A DNA stretch of 64,000 nt from Thiofilum sp. (lineage in GTDB: Bacteria > Pseudomonadota > Gammaproteobacteria > Thiotrichales > Thiotrichaceae): positions 1-64,000 of the forward strand of contig NZ_JADJTF010000004.1 in NCBI RefSeq assembly GCF_016711335.1, read 5' to 3'. Positions 32,915-42,759 of the stretch are shown piece by piece. A program made the translations under genes and the position numbers. The notes beneath the pieces were generated by a model. That model made no database searches. It had not been told where the DNA came from and saw nothing but the letters and a program-made list of their open reading frames with translations. How positions within the stretch are numbered: the first letter of the stretch is position 1; every line of letters begins with the position of its first letter.

Positions 32915-34336
32915 ATGAAACTGTATGAATCAATTGCAGATACCTTACGTGAACGTATTGAGCAGGGCTTTTATAAGGTAGGAGATAAATCACCCTCTGT
33001 GCGTATACTCAGTGCCGAACGCAAGGTTAGCCTTGCAACAGCTCAACAAGCACTCTGGTTACTAGAACAACAGCAATATGTAGAGGTGAAAGCTAAATCA
33101 GGCTTTTATGTGAAAGCACCTCAAAGTGCCACATCCATACCGCAGATTAGTCGCCTTACTCAATATCCTTTAGAAGTATCTCAGTGGGATGAAGTACTAG
33201 CTTTATTATCTTGTCGTGAGCAGCCCAATATTCTCAATCTCGGACGTGGCCTATGTGATGTCACAGTGCCTACTTTAAAACCTTTAATGCGCTTATTAAG
33301 CGATAACATCAAAAGTCGGGGACAACAATTATTAGCTTATGACTCACTTCCGGGGCAATTAGCGTTACGAGACCAAATTGCTCGCCTTGGAATTGTTTCT
33401 GGTACACAAATTCAAGCACAAGATCTTATTATTACCACTGGCTGCCAAGAAGCTTTGTCTATTAGTATTCAAGCTGTTACCAAACCCGGAGATGTAGTAG
33501 CTATCGAATCACCATGTTTTTATGGTGTTATGCAAATCCTTAATGCTCATGGTCTCAAAGCTTTAGAAATACCTACACATCCAACTCATGGTATGAGCTT
33601 AGAAGCACTAGAAATGGCTCTAGATCAATGGCCTATCCGCGCTATTATGGCTATTCCAGCTTTTAATAATCCTTTAGGCTCTTGTATGCCTGATGCCAAT
33701 AAACAACGCCTTTTACAACTTGCCCAGCATTATGATGTCCCCATCATTGAAGATGATATTTACGGTGAATTAGCCTACAAGCAGCCACGCCCCCGTACTA
33801 TTCAATCTTTTGACCAAGAAGGTAGAGTGATCTTATGTAGCTCATTTACTAAAACAGTAGCAGTGGGTTTGCGGGTAGGGTGGATTGTGCCCGGACGTTA
33901 TCGTAATCGTATTCTACATTTAAAATATGTGGGTACAGCTTCTGCGGTGTCTATGACTCAATTAGCTATCGCTGATTTTATTGAACAGGGTTATTTTGAG
34001 AGACATCTGCGCAAAGTACGCCAGCAATATCAAATGGGACGCGATGTGGCTATTCGCCTTATCAAGGAGAGTTTTCCAGACGGCACTCGTATTAGTTTTC
34101 CAGAGGGTGGATTTATTATTTGGGTAGAATTACCTCATGGTTTTGATGCAGTGCAATTAGATAAACGTATGATGCAACACCATATTAAAATCACTTCCGG
34201 TAGTGTATTTTCAGCTTCAGGCAAATATCGAAACTGTATCAGAATTAACTACACTCGCGCTGCATTAGATGAAAAGATACAAGCCGCTATCCAATTAGTA
34301 GGAAAAGAAGCTCAACAATTAATGAACAGCTTTTAG
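32915..34336 (+). CDS. MocR-type regulator (GntR HTH fused to aminotransferase fold)
   Basis: About 473 residues from the ATG at 32915; an earlier ATG at 32885 is possible. An N-terminal GntR winged helix (LYESIADTLRERIEQGFYKV, SPSVRILSAERKVSLATAQQ) precedes a fold-type-I PLP domain. The PLP lysine lies in ILCSSFTKTVAVGLRVGW and the Asp/Tyr in IIEDDIYGELAY. These regulators use PLP or an amino-compound adduct as effector. Its divergent DUF1127 neighbour is the probable target. Confidence 0.88.
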   Translation: MKLYESIADTLRERIEQGFYKVGDKSPSVRILSAERKVSLATAQQALWLLEQQQYVEVKAKSGFYVKAPQSATSIPQISRLTQYPLEVSQWDEVLALLSCREQPNILNLGRGLCDVTVPTLKPLMRLLSDNIKSRGQQLLAYDSLPGQLALRDQIARLGIVSGTQIQAQDLIITTGCQEALSISIQAVTKPGDVVAIESPCFYGVMQILNAHGLKALEIPTHPTHGMSLEALEMALDQWPIRAIMAIPAFNNPLGSCMPDANKQRLLQLAQHYDVPIIEDDIYGELAYKQPRPRTIQSFDQEGRVILCSSFTKTVAVGLRVGWIVPGRYRNRILHLKYVGTASAVSMTQLAIADFIEQGYFERHLRKVRQQYQMGRDVAIRLIKESFPDGTRISFPEGGFIIWVELPHGFDAVQLDKRMMQHHIKITSGSVFSASGKYRNCIRINYTRAALDEKIQAAIQLVGKEAQQLMNSF

Positions 34337-34481
34337 TAAAGGCTAACTCTGGTAAAAGTAAGCATTAGTCATTACTGATATTTGAAAAACACATAGCTAA
34401 TGTCAATTTATATCATTTTACGATAGAGCGGTTATTTCTTAGTATTTTACTCATAATAAATGCTGGAAGGAGTACCACCAC

Positions 34482-37400
34482 ATGACCGCTAAATTACCTA
34501 GTCAGCTACTACTGGACGATAAATACACCACGCTTAAAGGTCGGGCTTATATGAGCGGCACTCAAGCGCTAGTACGACTGCCTATGCTGCAAAAAGAATT
34601 AGACCGTCAAATGGGCTTAAATACCGCAGGCTTTATCTCTGGTTATCGTGGCTCACCCTTAGCAGGCTTTGACCAACAGCTATGGAATGCTCAAAAACAC
34701 CTGACTCAACATGATGTTATCTTCCAACCCGGCTTGAATGAAGACCTAGCAGCCACTGCCGTTTGGGGTTCGCAACAATTAAACCTCTATCCTAATGCTA
34801 AATACGATGGCGTCTTTTCTATGTGGTATGGCAAAGGTCCGGGCGCAGATCGTTCCACCGATGCCATTAAACATGCCAACTCAGCCGGAACCTCGAAACA
34901 CGGTGGTGTGCTCATGGTGGTAGGTGATGATCATGCGGCTAAATCCTCCAGTATAGCCCACCAATCAGAACACCTATTAGCCGCTAGTGGCGTTCCCGTT
35001 TTATACCCGTCTGACGTACAAGAAATTATTGATTTTGGTCTACATGGCTGGGCGATGAGTCGTTATTCAGGCTTATGGGTAGGCTTAAAATGTGTTACTC
35101 AAGTGATTGAAACCTCCTCCTCAATTGAAGTTGATCCTGAGCGCGTCAAGATCGTATTGCCAGACGATTTTACTATGCCAGAGGGTGGCTTAAATATCCG
35201 TTGGCCTGATCCACCGCTGGTACAAGAAGCACGAATGATTAATTACAAATGGTATGCTGCATTAGCCTATGTACGAGCTAACCGTTTGAATCGCATCGTA
35301 ATAGACTCACCCAAAGCTCGCTTTGGTATTATGACCGCAGGCAAAGCCTACCAAGATGTACGCCAAGCCTTAAACGATTTAGGACTAGATTTAGCAGCGT
35401 GTCGCCGCTTAGGGATTCGTGTGATGAAGGTCGGTTGTGTGTGGCCTTTGGATGCACACGATGCACGACACTTTGCCGAAGGTTTGGACGAAATTCTGGT
35501 TGTAGAAGAAAAGCGTCAAGTACTCGAATATGCCCTAAAAGAAGAACTGTATAACTGGCGCGAGGATGTACGCCCTAACGTGTATGGTAAATTTGCTGCT
35601 CGTGATGGTGCAGGCGGCGAATGGTCAGTACCTCGCAGCGAATGGTTACTGCCTGCTACTGCTGAACTCTCCCCTGCTTTAGTCGCTAAGGCTATTTCAC
35701 GACGCTTGTTGACAATGGAATTGCCACAAGACATTCGTACTCGTGTCGTGGAACGGATGCGTATTATTGAGCAAAAAGAGCATGAGACAGCTAAACCTCG
35801 CGTAACTACCGAACGTAAGCCTTGGTTCTGCTCAGGTTGTCCGCACAATACTTCTACCCGTGTGCCCGAAGGCTCCCGCGCTTTGGCAGGTATTGGCTGT
35901 CATTACATGGTCAACTGGATGGATCGCAATACCGACACCTTCAGCCAAATGGGCGGCGAAGGAGTAGCATGGCTGGGGCAAATGGCGTTCACTAAAGATC
36001 AACATGTCTTTGCCAACTTAGGTGATGGTACTTATTTCCACTCAGGGCTATTAGCGATTCGCGCTGCGGTAGCGGCTAAGGCCAATATCACTTATAAAAT
36101 TCTTTTTAATGATGCCGTCGCTATGACAGGCGGGCAACCTATTGATGGCACACTAACCGTCCCACAATTAGTAGCTCAAGTCCAAGCGGAGGGTGTGGCT
36201 AAAACCGTAGTAGTCACTGACGATCCTACTAAATATCAAGATCCACTCAATCGTCTACCAACTGATGTTGAAATTTTCCATCGGGATGAACTTGATGCGG
36301 TGCAAAAACGCTTACGCGCTACCACTGGCACGACCGTTTTAATTTACGAGCAAATGTGTGCCACAGAAAAGCGTCGCCGTCGTAAGCGTGGACTCCTACC
36401 TGAACTCACCAAACGCACTATTATTAATCAAGCCGTGTGCGAAGGTTGTGGTGATTGTTCTCTGCAATCCAATTGCTTATCTATCGAGCCTGTGGACACA
36501 CCGCTGGGCACTAAGCGTCAAATCAATCAATCTACCTGTAATCAAGACTTTTCTTGTGTGAAGGGTTTTTGCCCCAGCTTTGTAACCATTGAAGGCGGCA
36601 AATTGCGTAAGCCCAAAGGAACCGAGTATGAACTTCCTAATCTAGATGATTTACCCCCTCCTAAGTTACCTAGTTTAGATCATCCGTATCGAATTTTAAT
36701 CACAGGTGTGGGTGGAACAGGCATTGTGACGGTAGGGGCACTGCTTGGTATGGCAGCACACCTTGAGCATAAAGGCGTGACCGTACTCGATATGGCGGGG
36801 CTAGCTCAAAAAGGCGGTGCGGTACTGTCGCATGTACAAATTGCTAATGAGCCACATCAACTCAATGCTAGCAAAATTGCTACGGGCGAGGCCAACTTAC
36901 TACTAGGCTGTGATGCGATTGTTTGCGCTTCTCAGGAAGCACTCAGTATGACGCTGAGCGGATTAACTCAAGGCGTAATTAATAGCAGCGAAACACCTAC
37001 GGCTGAATTTATCACTAATCGCAATTGGTCATTCCCCGGAACCTCTATTGCGCATGATTTACAAACCAGTATGGGGCAAGCCGCCGAATTTTTAAATGCT
37101 AATGACTTAGCTCTGAAATTATTAGGTGACACTCTATTTGCTAATAGTATGTTAATGGGTTATGCATGGCAAAAAGGCTGGATACCGCTAAAACGTGAAA
37201 GCATTATGCAGGCTATTTATTTAAATGGTACTCAAGCTGAGAAAAATGAGCAGGCATTTATCTGGGGTAGTTATTTTGCTCATCAGGGTAATACAGGTGA
37301 CTATTTAAAACGTGCTCCTCTAAAAAATATGCCTGAATTAGATTTAGCCAGCTTAATGCAATTACATCGTGATTTGCTCACTCACTATCAAAATAAAGCT

Positions 37401-37967
37401 TATGCCGAACGCTATACCGCTACACTTAAACCTTTACAAGAAGCTGAAAGGCGTTTGGGTCTAGATCAAAACTTACCTTTAACTCGTGCTGCTGCTAAAA
37501 ACCTAGTGCACTTAATGGCGTATAAAGATGAGTATGAGGTCGCAAGGCTTTATACCAGTATCGATTTTAAAGCACAATTAGCGCAAACCTTTGAAGGTGA
37601 GTTAGGTCAAGATTATGAATTAAAGTTGAATTTAGCACCACCCTTCTTAGCTAAAATAGGCAGCGCAGGCAAACCTATTAAACAAGAATATGGTACATGG
37701 CTTTATAAAGCATTTCCTCTGTTAGCTAAGCTCAAAGTGCTACGTGGTACACCACTAGATATGTTCGGCTATACTCAAGAGCGGCAACAAGAAAGGTTTT
37801 TAATCAAAGAATACAGTGACTTAATTCAACAAGCGACTCTTAAGCTAACAGCGACTACTTATAATGCAGTATTGGAACAGCTCAATGCTTATGATCAAAT
37901 TCGGGGCTACGGTCACATTAAGGCCGCATCGATTCAACGTATGAAAGAAAGGCAACACAGTAGTTAA
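34482..37967 (+). CDS. Fused indolepyruvate:ferredoxin oxidoreductase
   Basis: 1161 residues, the normal size of the three-part fusion. An N-terminal pyruvate-ferredoxin-oxidoreductase-like region (FISGYRGSPLAGFDQQLWNA) is followed by the thiamine-diphosphate domain (GDGTYFHSGLLAIRAAV), a ferredoxin-type Cys region (CEGCGDCSLQSNC, CVKGFCPSF), the gamma domain (ITGVGGTGIVTVGALLGM) and a C-terminal extension. GGAAGGAG precedes the ATG. It oxidatively decarboxylates aryl or branched 2-oxo acids to acyl-CoA. A clear terminator follows. Confidence 0.92.
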   Translation: MTAKLPSQLLLDDKYTTLKGRAYMSGTQALVRLPMLQKELDRQMGLNTAGFISGYRGSPLAGFDQQLWNAQKHLTQHDVIFQPGLNEDLAATAVWGSQQLNLYPNAKYDGVFSMWYGKGPGADRSTDAIKHANSAGTSKHGGVLMVVGDDHAAKSSSIAHQSEHLLAASGVPVLYPSDVQEIIDFGLHGWAMSRYSGLWVGLKCVTQVIETSSSIEVDPERVKIVLPDDFTMPEGGLNIRWPDPPLVQEARMINYKWYAALAYVRANRLNRIVIDSPKARFGIMTAGKAYQDVRQALNDLGLDLAACRRLGIRVMKVGCVWPLDAHDARHFAEGLDEILVVEEKRQVLEYALKEELYNWREDVRPNVYGKFAARDGAGGEWSVPRSEWLLPATAELSPALVAKAISRRLLTMELPQDIRTRVVERMRIIEQKEHETAKPRVTTERKPWFCSGCPHNTSTRVPEGSRALAGIGCHYMVNWMDRNTDTFSQMGGEGVAWLGQMAFTKDQHVFANLGDGTYFHSGLLAIRAAVAAKANITYKILFNDAVAMTGGQPIDGTLTVPQLVAQVQAEGVAKTVVVTDDPTKYQDPLNRLPTDVEIFHRDELDAVQKRLRATTGTTVLIYEQMCATEKRRRRKRGLLPELTKRTIINQAVCEGCGDCSLQSNCLSIEPVDTPLGTKRQINQSTCNQDFSCVKGFCPSFVTIEGGKLRKPKGTEYELPNLDDLPPPKLPSLDHPYRILITGVGGTGIVTVGALLGMAAHLEHKGVTVLDMAGLAQKGGAVLSHVQIANEPHQLNASKIATGEANLLLGCDAIVCASQEALSMTLSGLTQGVINSSETPTAEFITNRNWSFPGTSIAHDLQTSMGQAAEFLNANDLALKLLGDTLFANSMLMGYAWQKGWIPLKRESIMQAIYLNGTQAEKNEQAFIWGSYFAHQGNTGDYLKRAPLKNMPELDLASLMQLHRDLLTHYQNKAYAERYTATLKPLQEAERRLGLDQNLPLTRAAAKNLVHLMAYKDEYEVARLYTSIDFKAQLAQTFEGELGQDYELKLNLAPPFLAKIGSAGKPIKQEYGTWLYKAFPLLAKLKVLRGTPLDMFGYTQERQQERFLIKEYSDLIQQATLKLTATTYNAVLEQLNAYDQIRGYGHIKAASIQRMKERQHSS

Positions 37968-38000
37968 TTAATAAATATAACCTCTTATTGGATTCCTCTT

Positions 38001-38037
38001 AAGTACTTCTAGCGTATACTAGGAGTACTTCTTTTTT
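38001..38037 (+). terminator. Rho-independent terminator after the oxidoreductase gene
   Basis: AAGTACTTCTAG and CTAGGAGTACTT form a 12-pair stem (one G-T) with a six-base loop, followed by a C and seven Ts. It is 33 bases after the stop and directs transcription to end before the macro-domain gene. Confidence 0.85.
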
Positions 38038-38049
38038 TAAAAATCTTTT

Positions 38050-38649
38050 ATGCTTTACATCAACTTAGTCGCTTATCAGATTGATCTCTATTACGCGTGG
38101 CAAAAAGTGTTTCAAGGTATATCTAATGTCATAGTGGTTGATGGCGATATTTTAAAACAAAAAGCTGATGCGTTAGTGAGTCCCTCTAATAGTTTTGGTT
38201 ATATGGATGGTGGTTTAGACCTAAAAATATCAGAAACCTTGGGCTGGCATATTGAAGAGCAAGTACGTGAAGTTTTATTAAAAAATCATTATGGTGAATT
38301 ACCAGTAGGGCAAGCTATTATAGTTCCTACTCAGCATACTCAATTTCCTTATCTGATTAGTGCACCCACTATGCGAGTGCCTATGGATGTGTCTAATACC
38401 GTTAATGCCTATTTAGCTTTTAAAGCAGTATTACAAGCGGTTGAGCAGTTTAATCAAAAGAACTCCTATGCTATTAAATCCATTGCTTGTCCGGGCTTAG
38501 GTACAGGTGAGGGTAAAATGCCTGCACTATTATGTGCTAAGCAAATGCGAGCAGCCTATGATGTGGTAATGAATAAACAGATATTAACTGAAGGCGGTTT
38601 AGCTAGCGCGGTAAGAAATCATATGCAGCTAATAGATGAGCAAGCGTAG
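38050..38649 (+). CDS. Macro-domain protein
   Basis: 199 residues. VIVVDGDILKQKADALVSPS and NSFGYMDGGLDLKISETLGW are the ADP-ribose-binding start of a macro domain, and IACPGLGTGEGKMP is its second binding loop. Macro domains bind or hydrolyse ADP-ribose, ADP-ribosyl adducts or O-acetyl-ADP-ribose. It stands alone between a terminator and the kinase gene 38 bases on, with which it may form an operon. No ADP-ribosyltransferase gene is adjacent. Confidence 0.85.
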   Translation: MLYINLVAYQIDLYYAWQKVFQGISNVIVVDGDILKQKADALVSPSNSFGYMDGGLDLKISETLGWHIEEQVREVLLKNHYGELPVGQAIIVPTQHTQFPYLISAPTMRVPMDVSNTVNAYLAFKAVLQAVEQFNQKNSYAIKSIACPGLGTGEGKMPALLCAKQMRAAYDVVMNKQILTEGGLASAVRNHMQLIDEQA

Positions 38650-38687
38650 TATAATATCAATCTCAATAACGCTCTAGATACTGTGAT

Positions 38688-39323
38688 ATGACAACCCCGA
38701 CTGTAAATTCCATCGCTGAATTGCTTGATTGCATACATCAACTTGATACACAACGACGACAGATCATTGCTATTGCTGCTCCTCCGGCTGCGGGTAAAAG
38801 CACCTTGGCACAAAGGCTAGTTGAGGCAATCAATCAAAAACAGACAGACAGCGCCAAAGTTATCCCTATGGATGGCTTTCATTTAGATAATCGAGTGCTT
38901 TCAGAGCGTGGATTATTAGCCCGCAAAGGTGCTCCTGAAACTTTTGATACTAAAGGCTTTATACATTTAATTAAACGCCTCAAAGTAGAATATGAAGTCG
39001 TCATTCCTTTATTTGATCGTGAGCGTGATATAGCCATTGCGGGGGCGGATATAGTACGAGAACAGCATAAACTATTAGTAGTAGAGGGTAATTACTTATT
39101 ATTAAATAGTGCGCCTTGGAGTGAATTGCATGAATTATGGGATTTGAGCATTTGGATTGAGGTAGAAGAAGCGGTCTTAGAGCAACGCTTGATTGAACGC
39201 TGGTTAAGTTATGGTTTTAATAGTGAGGAAGCCAAAGCTAAAGCACTTTTGAATGATTTACCTAATGCTAGAAAAATCATAAATGAATCTATTAAGGCTA
39301 AGTATACTCTAGTCATTCGCTAA
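38688..39323 (+). CDS. Uridine-kinase-like nucleoside/sugar kinase
   Basis: 211 residues. Walker A is APPAAGKSTLAQRL at about residues 30-43; PMDGFHLDN and LLVVEGNYLLL are the substrate-binding and Walker-B segments of the phosphoribulokinase/uridine-kinase superfamily. RKGAPETFDTKGF is common to COG1072/YfhF-like small kinases. Substrate is unknown; a nucleoside or pantothenate-like compound is plausible. Confidence 0.8.
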   Translation: MTTPTVNSIAELLDCIHQLDTQRRQIIAIAAPPAAGKSTLAQRLVEAINQKQTDSAKVIPMDGFHLDNRVLSERGLLARKGAPETFDTKGFIHLIKRLKVEYEVVIPLFDRERDIAIAGADIVREQHKLLVVEGNYLLLNSAPWSELHELWDLSIWIEVEEAVLEQRLIERWLSYGFNSEEAKAKALLNDLPNARKIINESIKAKYTLVIR

Positions 39324-39480
39324 AAAGCTTAGTTATTAATTATTTGTAGAGACGTTTAATAACGTTAGTAAGGCTTTTATTCTTTAGGCTAACTCTTTCA
39401 GTAGAGAGTTTAGTAATGGTTTAAGGAAACAATCGCTATTGAAGATAAACTACTTAATTAGCATATTAAACAGCAAAGAG

Positions 39481-41280
39481 CTAAGGCTTAGAAGCCGCTA
39501 CCGTAGATTTAGGACTATTATCTAAAATCAATTTAATTCTATCGAGTAAGACCTGCTTAGTTTGAAGATTTTCTTCTTGCTCGGAAGCACGAGTGTACCA
39601 CTTTAAAGCTTCGGTTTTATTTTGTAAAATTCCATCGCCTTTATTATACATCTCTGCTAATTTAAATTGTGCTGTTAATTCGCCTTGTTGAGCAGAGGCA
39701 TAAAACCATTGTAATGCTCTAGTTTTATCGCGTTTAATAGCCTCGCCTTGATAATACAATAAAGCCAAATTTAATTGCGCCTCGGCATCATCCAGTTCTG
39801 CGGCGGCAGTATACCATTTTAAAGCTCGTTTTTTATCTTTAGGCATACCATCACCTTGATCATACATCAATGCCAAATTATATTGCGCCGCACTATGTTG
39901 TTGCTGAGCTGCTTTTAAATACCAAGCTACTGCTTTGTGATTATCCTCTTGAACACCATCACCCTCATCATACATCAGTGCTAAATTATATTGAGCCGGT
40001 GCATAATGTTGTTGTGCTGATTGAGTAAACCAATACAGTGCTTGCTTAGGATTTTTATTAACTTCATCACCCGTACTATATAATACCCCCAAACTATATT
40101 GTGCTACCTTATCTCCTAAATCAGCCGCCTTTTGATAGTATTGTAAAGCTAGCGCATTACTCGCCTCTACCCCATCACCATAATAATACAAATAACCCAA
40201 ACGATAATAAGCCAATCCTGCGCCTTGCTTTAAGGCTTGATTTAACCAATAGTGTGCTTTCTCAGGGCTAGCTGCAATACCCGAACCATAATGATTTAAT
40301 AAGTAAAGTTTTAATTGGGCATCTAGGTGATTATGCTCTGCTGCTTGCAATAGCCATTCCTGAGCTAATACAGAATTAGGCGATACACCTTCACCATTAT
40401 AATAAATACTGGCTAATTGTAATTGTGCCATGACATGCTGTTGTTCGGCCGCACGCGTAAGCCACAATAAAGCCAGTGCTTTATTTTCTTCCGTCCCCAA
40501 ACCCACATCAAAACGTTGACCTAAACGATATTGAGCCTCGATATAACCCTGATTCGCTGCTTGCTTAAGCCAATAGAGGGCTTGCTCTTTATCTTCAAAT
40601 CTTGCCTTACCATTAAATAAATACTCTGCCAATTTAAATTGCCCCAAGCGATCACCTTGTTGGGCAGCTATTTGATACCAATATAAAGCTTGCAATGGCG
40701 ATTGCTGTACTCCTCTACCTTCTTCGTAGGCAACACCTAAATAAAAGGGAATAAAGCCCGTTGTATCAAAAGCGCCGTCAGCTAAAAGGGTAAATTGAGT
40801 GGTTTTAGGTAGCGAGGAATCTAAGGCTTTGACTATTTGCCAATGATTAATAAAGAGTTCAGTAGAGGATTGATTAGAGAAATGATTAAAACGGCAAAAA
40901 GATTGAAAAGGACTGGGGAATAAATAGCTTTTAGAACACCATAGGGCGAGTCGGGTACGTTCTTTGGGTTGAATTATACCTTGTAACTTTATTAAGTCGT
41001 GCTGCATAGCCCAATTATTACTAGGCAGCATTAGCTCTTGAATGTGTTTAGCATGCACATAACCTCGTGTGCCACAACTATAGGTCTGATACCAATCATT
41101 ATAATAGTGCACTACTACTAAATGCTCGCCCCCTTTTAATTGGCATTGCACTTTACCCTCTAAGGCTGGGCGTTCATAAATTTGCACCTCAGGCGTAAGC
41201 AAATGCACTTCATAGCGCTCATCAGCACTCAGCAAGGTAAAACTTAATAATAAAATTAGCCCAACCCAGTATTGCATCAT
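39481..41280 (-). CDS. Exported SEL1-repeat protein with SH3-like N-terminus
   Basis: About 599 residues from the ATG at 41280. A signal peptide (WVGLILLLSFTLLSADE) is followed by an SH3-like part (YEVHLLTPEVQIYERPALEG, HYYNDWYQTYSCGTRGYVHA). From about residue 180 to 580 there are roughly eleven SEL1 repeats of 36 residues (A..YRLG..Y..GDGV...AL.WY..AA). SEL1 proteins are scaffolds for protein contacts in the envelope or signalling. Partners are not evident from context. Confidence 0.86.
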   Translation of the reverse strand: MMQYWVGLILLLSFTLLSADERYEVHLLTPEVQIYERPALEGKVQCQLKGGEHLVVVHYYNDWYQTYSCGTRGYVHAKHIQELMLPSNNWAMQHDLIKLQGIIQPKERTRLALWCSKSYLFPSPFQSFCRFNHFSNQSSTELFINHWQIVKALDSSLPKTTQFTLLADGAFDTTGFIPFYLGVAYEEGRGVQQSPLQALYWYQIAAQQGDRLGQFKLAEYLFNGKARFEDKEQALYWLKQAANQGYIEAQYRLGQRFDVGLGTEENKALALLWLTRAAEQQHVMAQLQLASIYYNGEGVSPNSVLAQEWLLQAAEHNHLDAQLKLYLLNHYGSGIAASPEKAHYWLNQALKQGAGLAYYRLGYLYYYGDGVEASNALALQYYQKAADLGDKVAQYSLGVLYSTGDEVNKNPKQALYWFTQSAQQHYAPAQYNLALMYDEGDGVQEDNHKAVAWYLKAAQQQHSAAQYNLALMYDQGDGMPKDKKRALKWYTAAAELDDAEAQLNLALLYYQGEAIKRDKTRALQWFYASAQQGELTAQFKLAEMYNKGDGILQNKTEALKWYTRASEQEENLQTKQVLLDRIKLILDNSPKSTVAASKP

Positions 41281-41397
41281 TATCAATTATGATTATTACA
41301 GGAAAAATTTATTATCATCCTAGCTCATCCTCTAGTCTGCATACGGGTGATTTTACCTATTTTTTAGACACTAGGCGAGGGGTGTTCCAGTAACACT

Positions 41398-42498
41398 TTA
41401 AGTCGTGAGCACTCGACGTTGCCTAAATACTAGAGGCTTACTCGGCGCTTGAGCTAGATAATCGGTATTGATGGCTTGGGTGATTAAATGGTGATGAGGA
41501 GATTTAGCACAGGTTGGGTCGGCTTGAGTCGCATCGCCCAGTAATTTAAACGCCTGACAATGGCAACCACCAAAATCTTTTTCGCGCTCATCACAAGTGC
41601 GGCAAGGCTCTTTCATCCACGCCTCGCCTCGGAAGAAATTAAATCCTTGGGAATGATACCAAATCCACTCCATCGAGTGATCACGCACATTAGGCAATTC
41701 TAAATTCGGTAAACTACGCGCTGAATGACAAGGAATAGCTAAACCGTCTGGTGCTACGGCTAAAAACACCCGCCCCCAGCCGCCCACACAGGCTTTAGGA
41801 CGATTTTCATAGTAATCGGGCACAACATAATAAATACGCATTTTGCCCTTTAGCTTTTCTTGGTACTCATGAGCAATACGCTCAGCTTCTTGTACTTGAG
41901 CGCGAGTTGGCAATAAATGATCCCGATTAAGTAGCGCCCAGCCTTCATATTGCGCGGTCGCTAATTCAACATAATCAGCTTGTAACTCAGCCGCTAAATC
42001 GAGCATTTGTCTAACACGCCCAATATTTTGGCGATGAATCACAAAGCACAATACCATCGGATAGCCATTCGCTTTCACGGCTCGCGCCATTGCTAATTTA
42101 TGCTCGAAAGAATCAGTGCCCGCTAAATAGTCATTTAATACTGTATCATCCGCCTGAAAGCTGACTTGAATATGATCAAGACCTAATTCACGAAAGGTAG
42201 CGACACGCTCCTCATCCATACCAATACCCGAAGTAATCAGATTCGAGTAATAGCCTAAGCGCCGTGCTTCGGCTATTAAGATTTCAAGATCTTTACGTAC
42301 TAAAGGTTCCCCACCAGAAAACCCTAATTGTGCCGCTCCAATCTGACGTGCTTCACGTAGTACTTTCAGCCAGCCTTCGGTATCGAGTTCATCTTTTTTA
42401 GGCACTAGGTCTAGTGGGTTGCTGCAATAGGGACATTGCAAGGGGCAAGAGTGAGTTACTTCAGCTAGCAACCATAAGGGTGGCGGTATTTTAGACAT
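41398..42498 (-). CDS. pqqE: PqqA peptide cyclase (radical SAM)
   Basis: 366 residues. The radical-SAM CxxxCxxC motif is in VTHSCPLQCPYCSNP; a C-terminal SPASM domain carries the additional cysteines (ACVGGWGRV, CRTCDEREKDFGGCHCQAF). PqqE forms the Glu-Tyr carbon bond in PqqA held by PqqD. It overlaps pqqD by 8 bases and is the last gene of the operon. Confidence 0.95.
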   Translation of the reverse strand: MSKIPPPLWLLAEVTHSCPLQCPYCSNPLDLVPKKDELDTEGWLKVLREARQIGAAQLGFSGGEPLVRKDLEILIAEARRLGYYSNLITSGIGMDEERVATFRELGLDHIQVSFQADDTVLNDYLAGTDSFEHKLAMARAVKANGYPMVLCFVIHRQNIGRVRQMLDLAAELQADYVELATAQYEGWALLNRDHLLPTRAQVQEAERIAHEYQEKLKGKMRIYYVVPDYYENRPKACVGGWGRVFLAVAPDGLAIPCHSARSLPNLELPNVRDHSMEWIWYHSQGFNFFRGEAWMKEPCRTCDEREKDFGGCHCQAFKLLGDATQADPTCAKSPHHHLITQAINTDYLAQAPSKPLVFRQRRVLTT

Positions 42499-42757
42499 AG
42501 CGTAACCAACCTCGCTCTACCGCTGACTCTACTAACTCACTCACATCGGCTAATAAACCCGCCACCTCATACTCGTTTTCTAACTGCTCACTAATAGCTT
42601 GAATACTTAGTTCGCCTGTGCATTTGGCTAAAATAGCGGCGGCACTGTCATTCAGTTTGACCATGCCTTCGGGGTAAAGCAGTACATGGTTTTCTTGTAC
42701 GGGTTCCCATTGCAAACGATAACCTAGCGCGAGTTGAGGTTTAAGCTCGGTATCCAT
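42491..42757 (-). CDS. pqqD: PqqA-binding chaperone
   Basis: 88 residues, typical size. YRLQWEPVQENHVLLYPEGM and VKLNDSAAAILAKCTGE match PqqD, a RiPP-recognition fold that delivers PqqA to PqqE. It begins two bases after the pqqC stop. Confidence 0.95.
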   Translation of the reverse strand: MDTELKPQLALGYRLQWEPVQENHVLLYPEGMVKLNDSAAAILAKCTGELSIQAISEQLENEYEVAGLLADVSELVESAVERGWLRYV

Positions 42758-42759
42758 GA

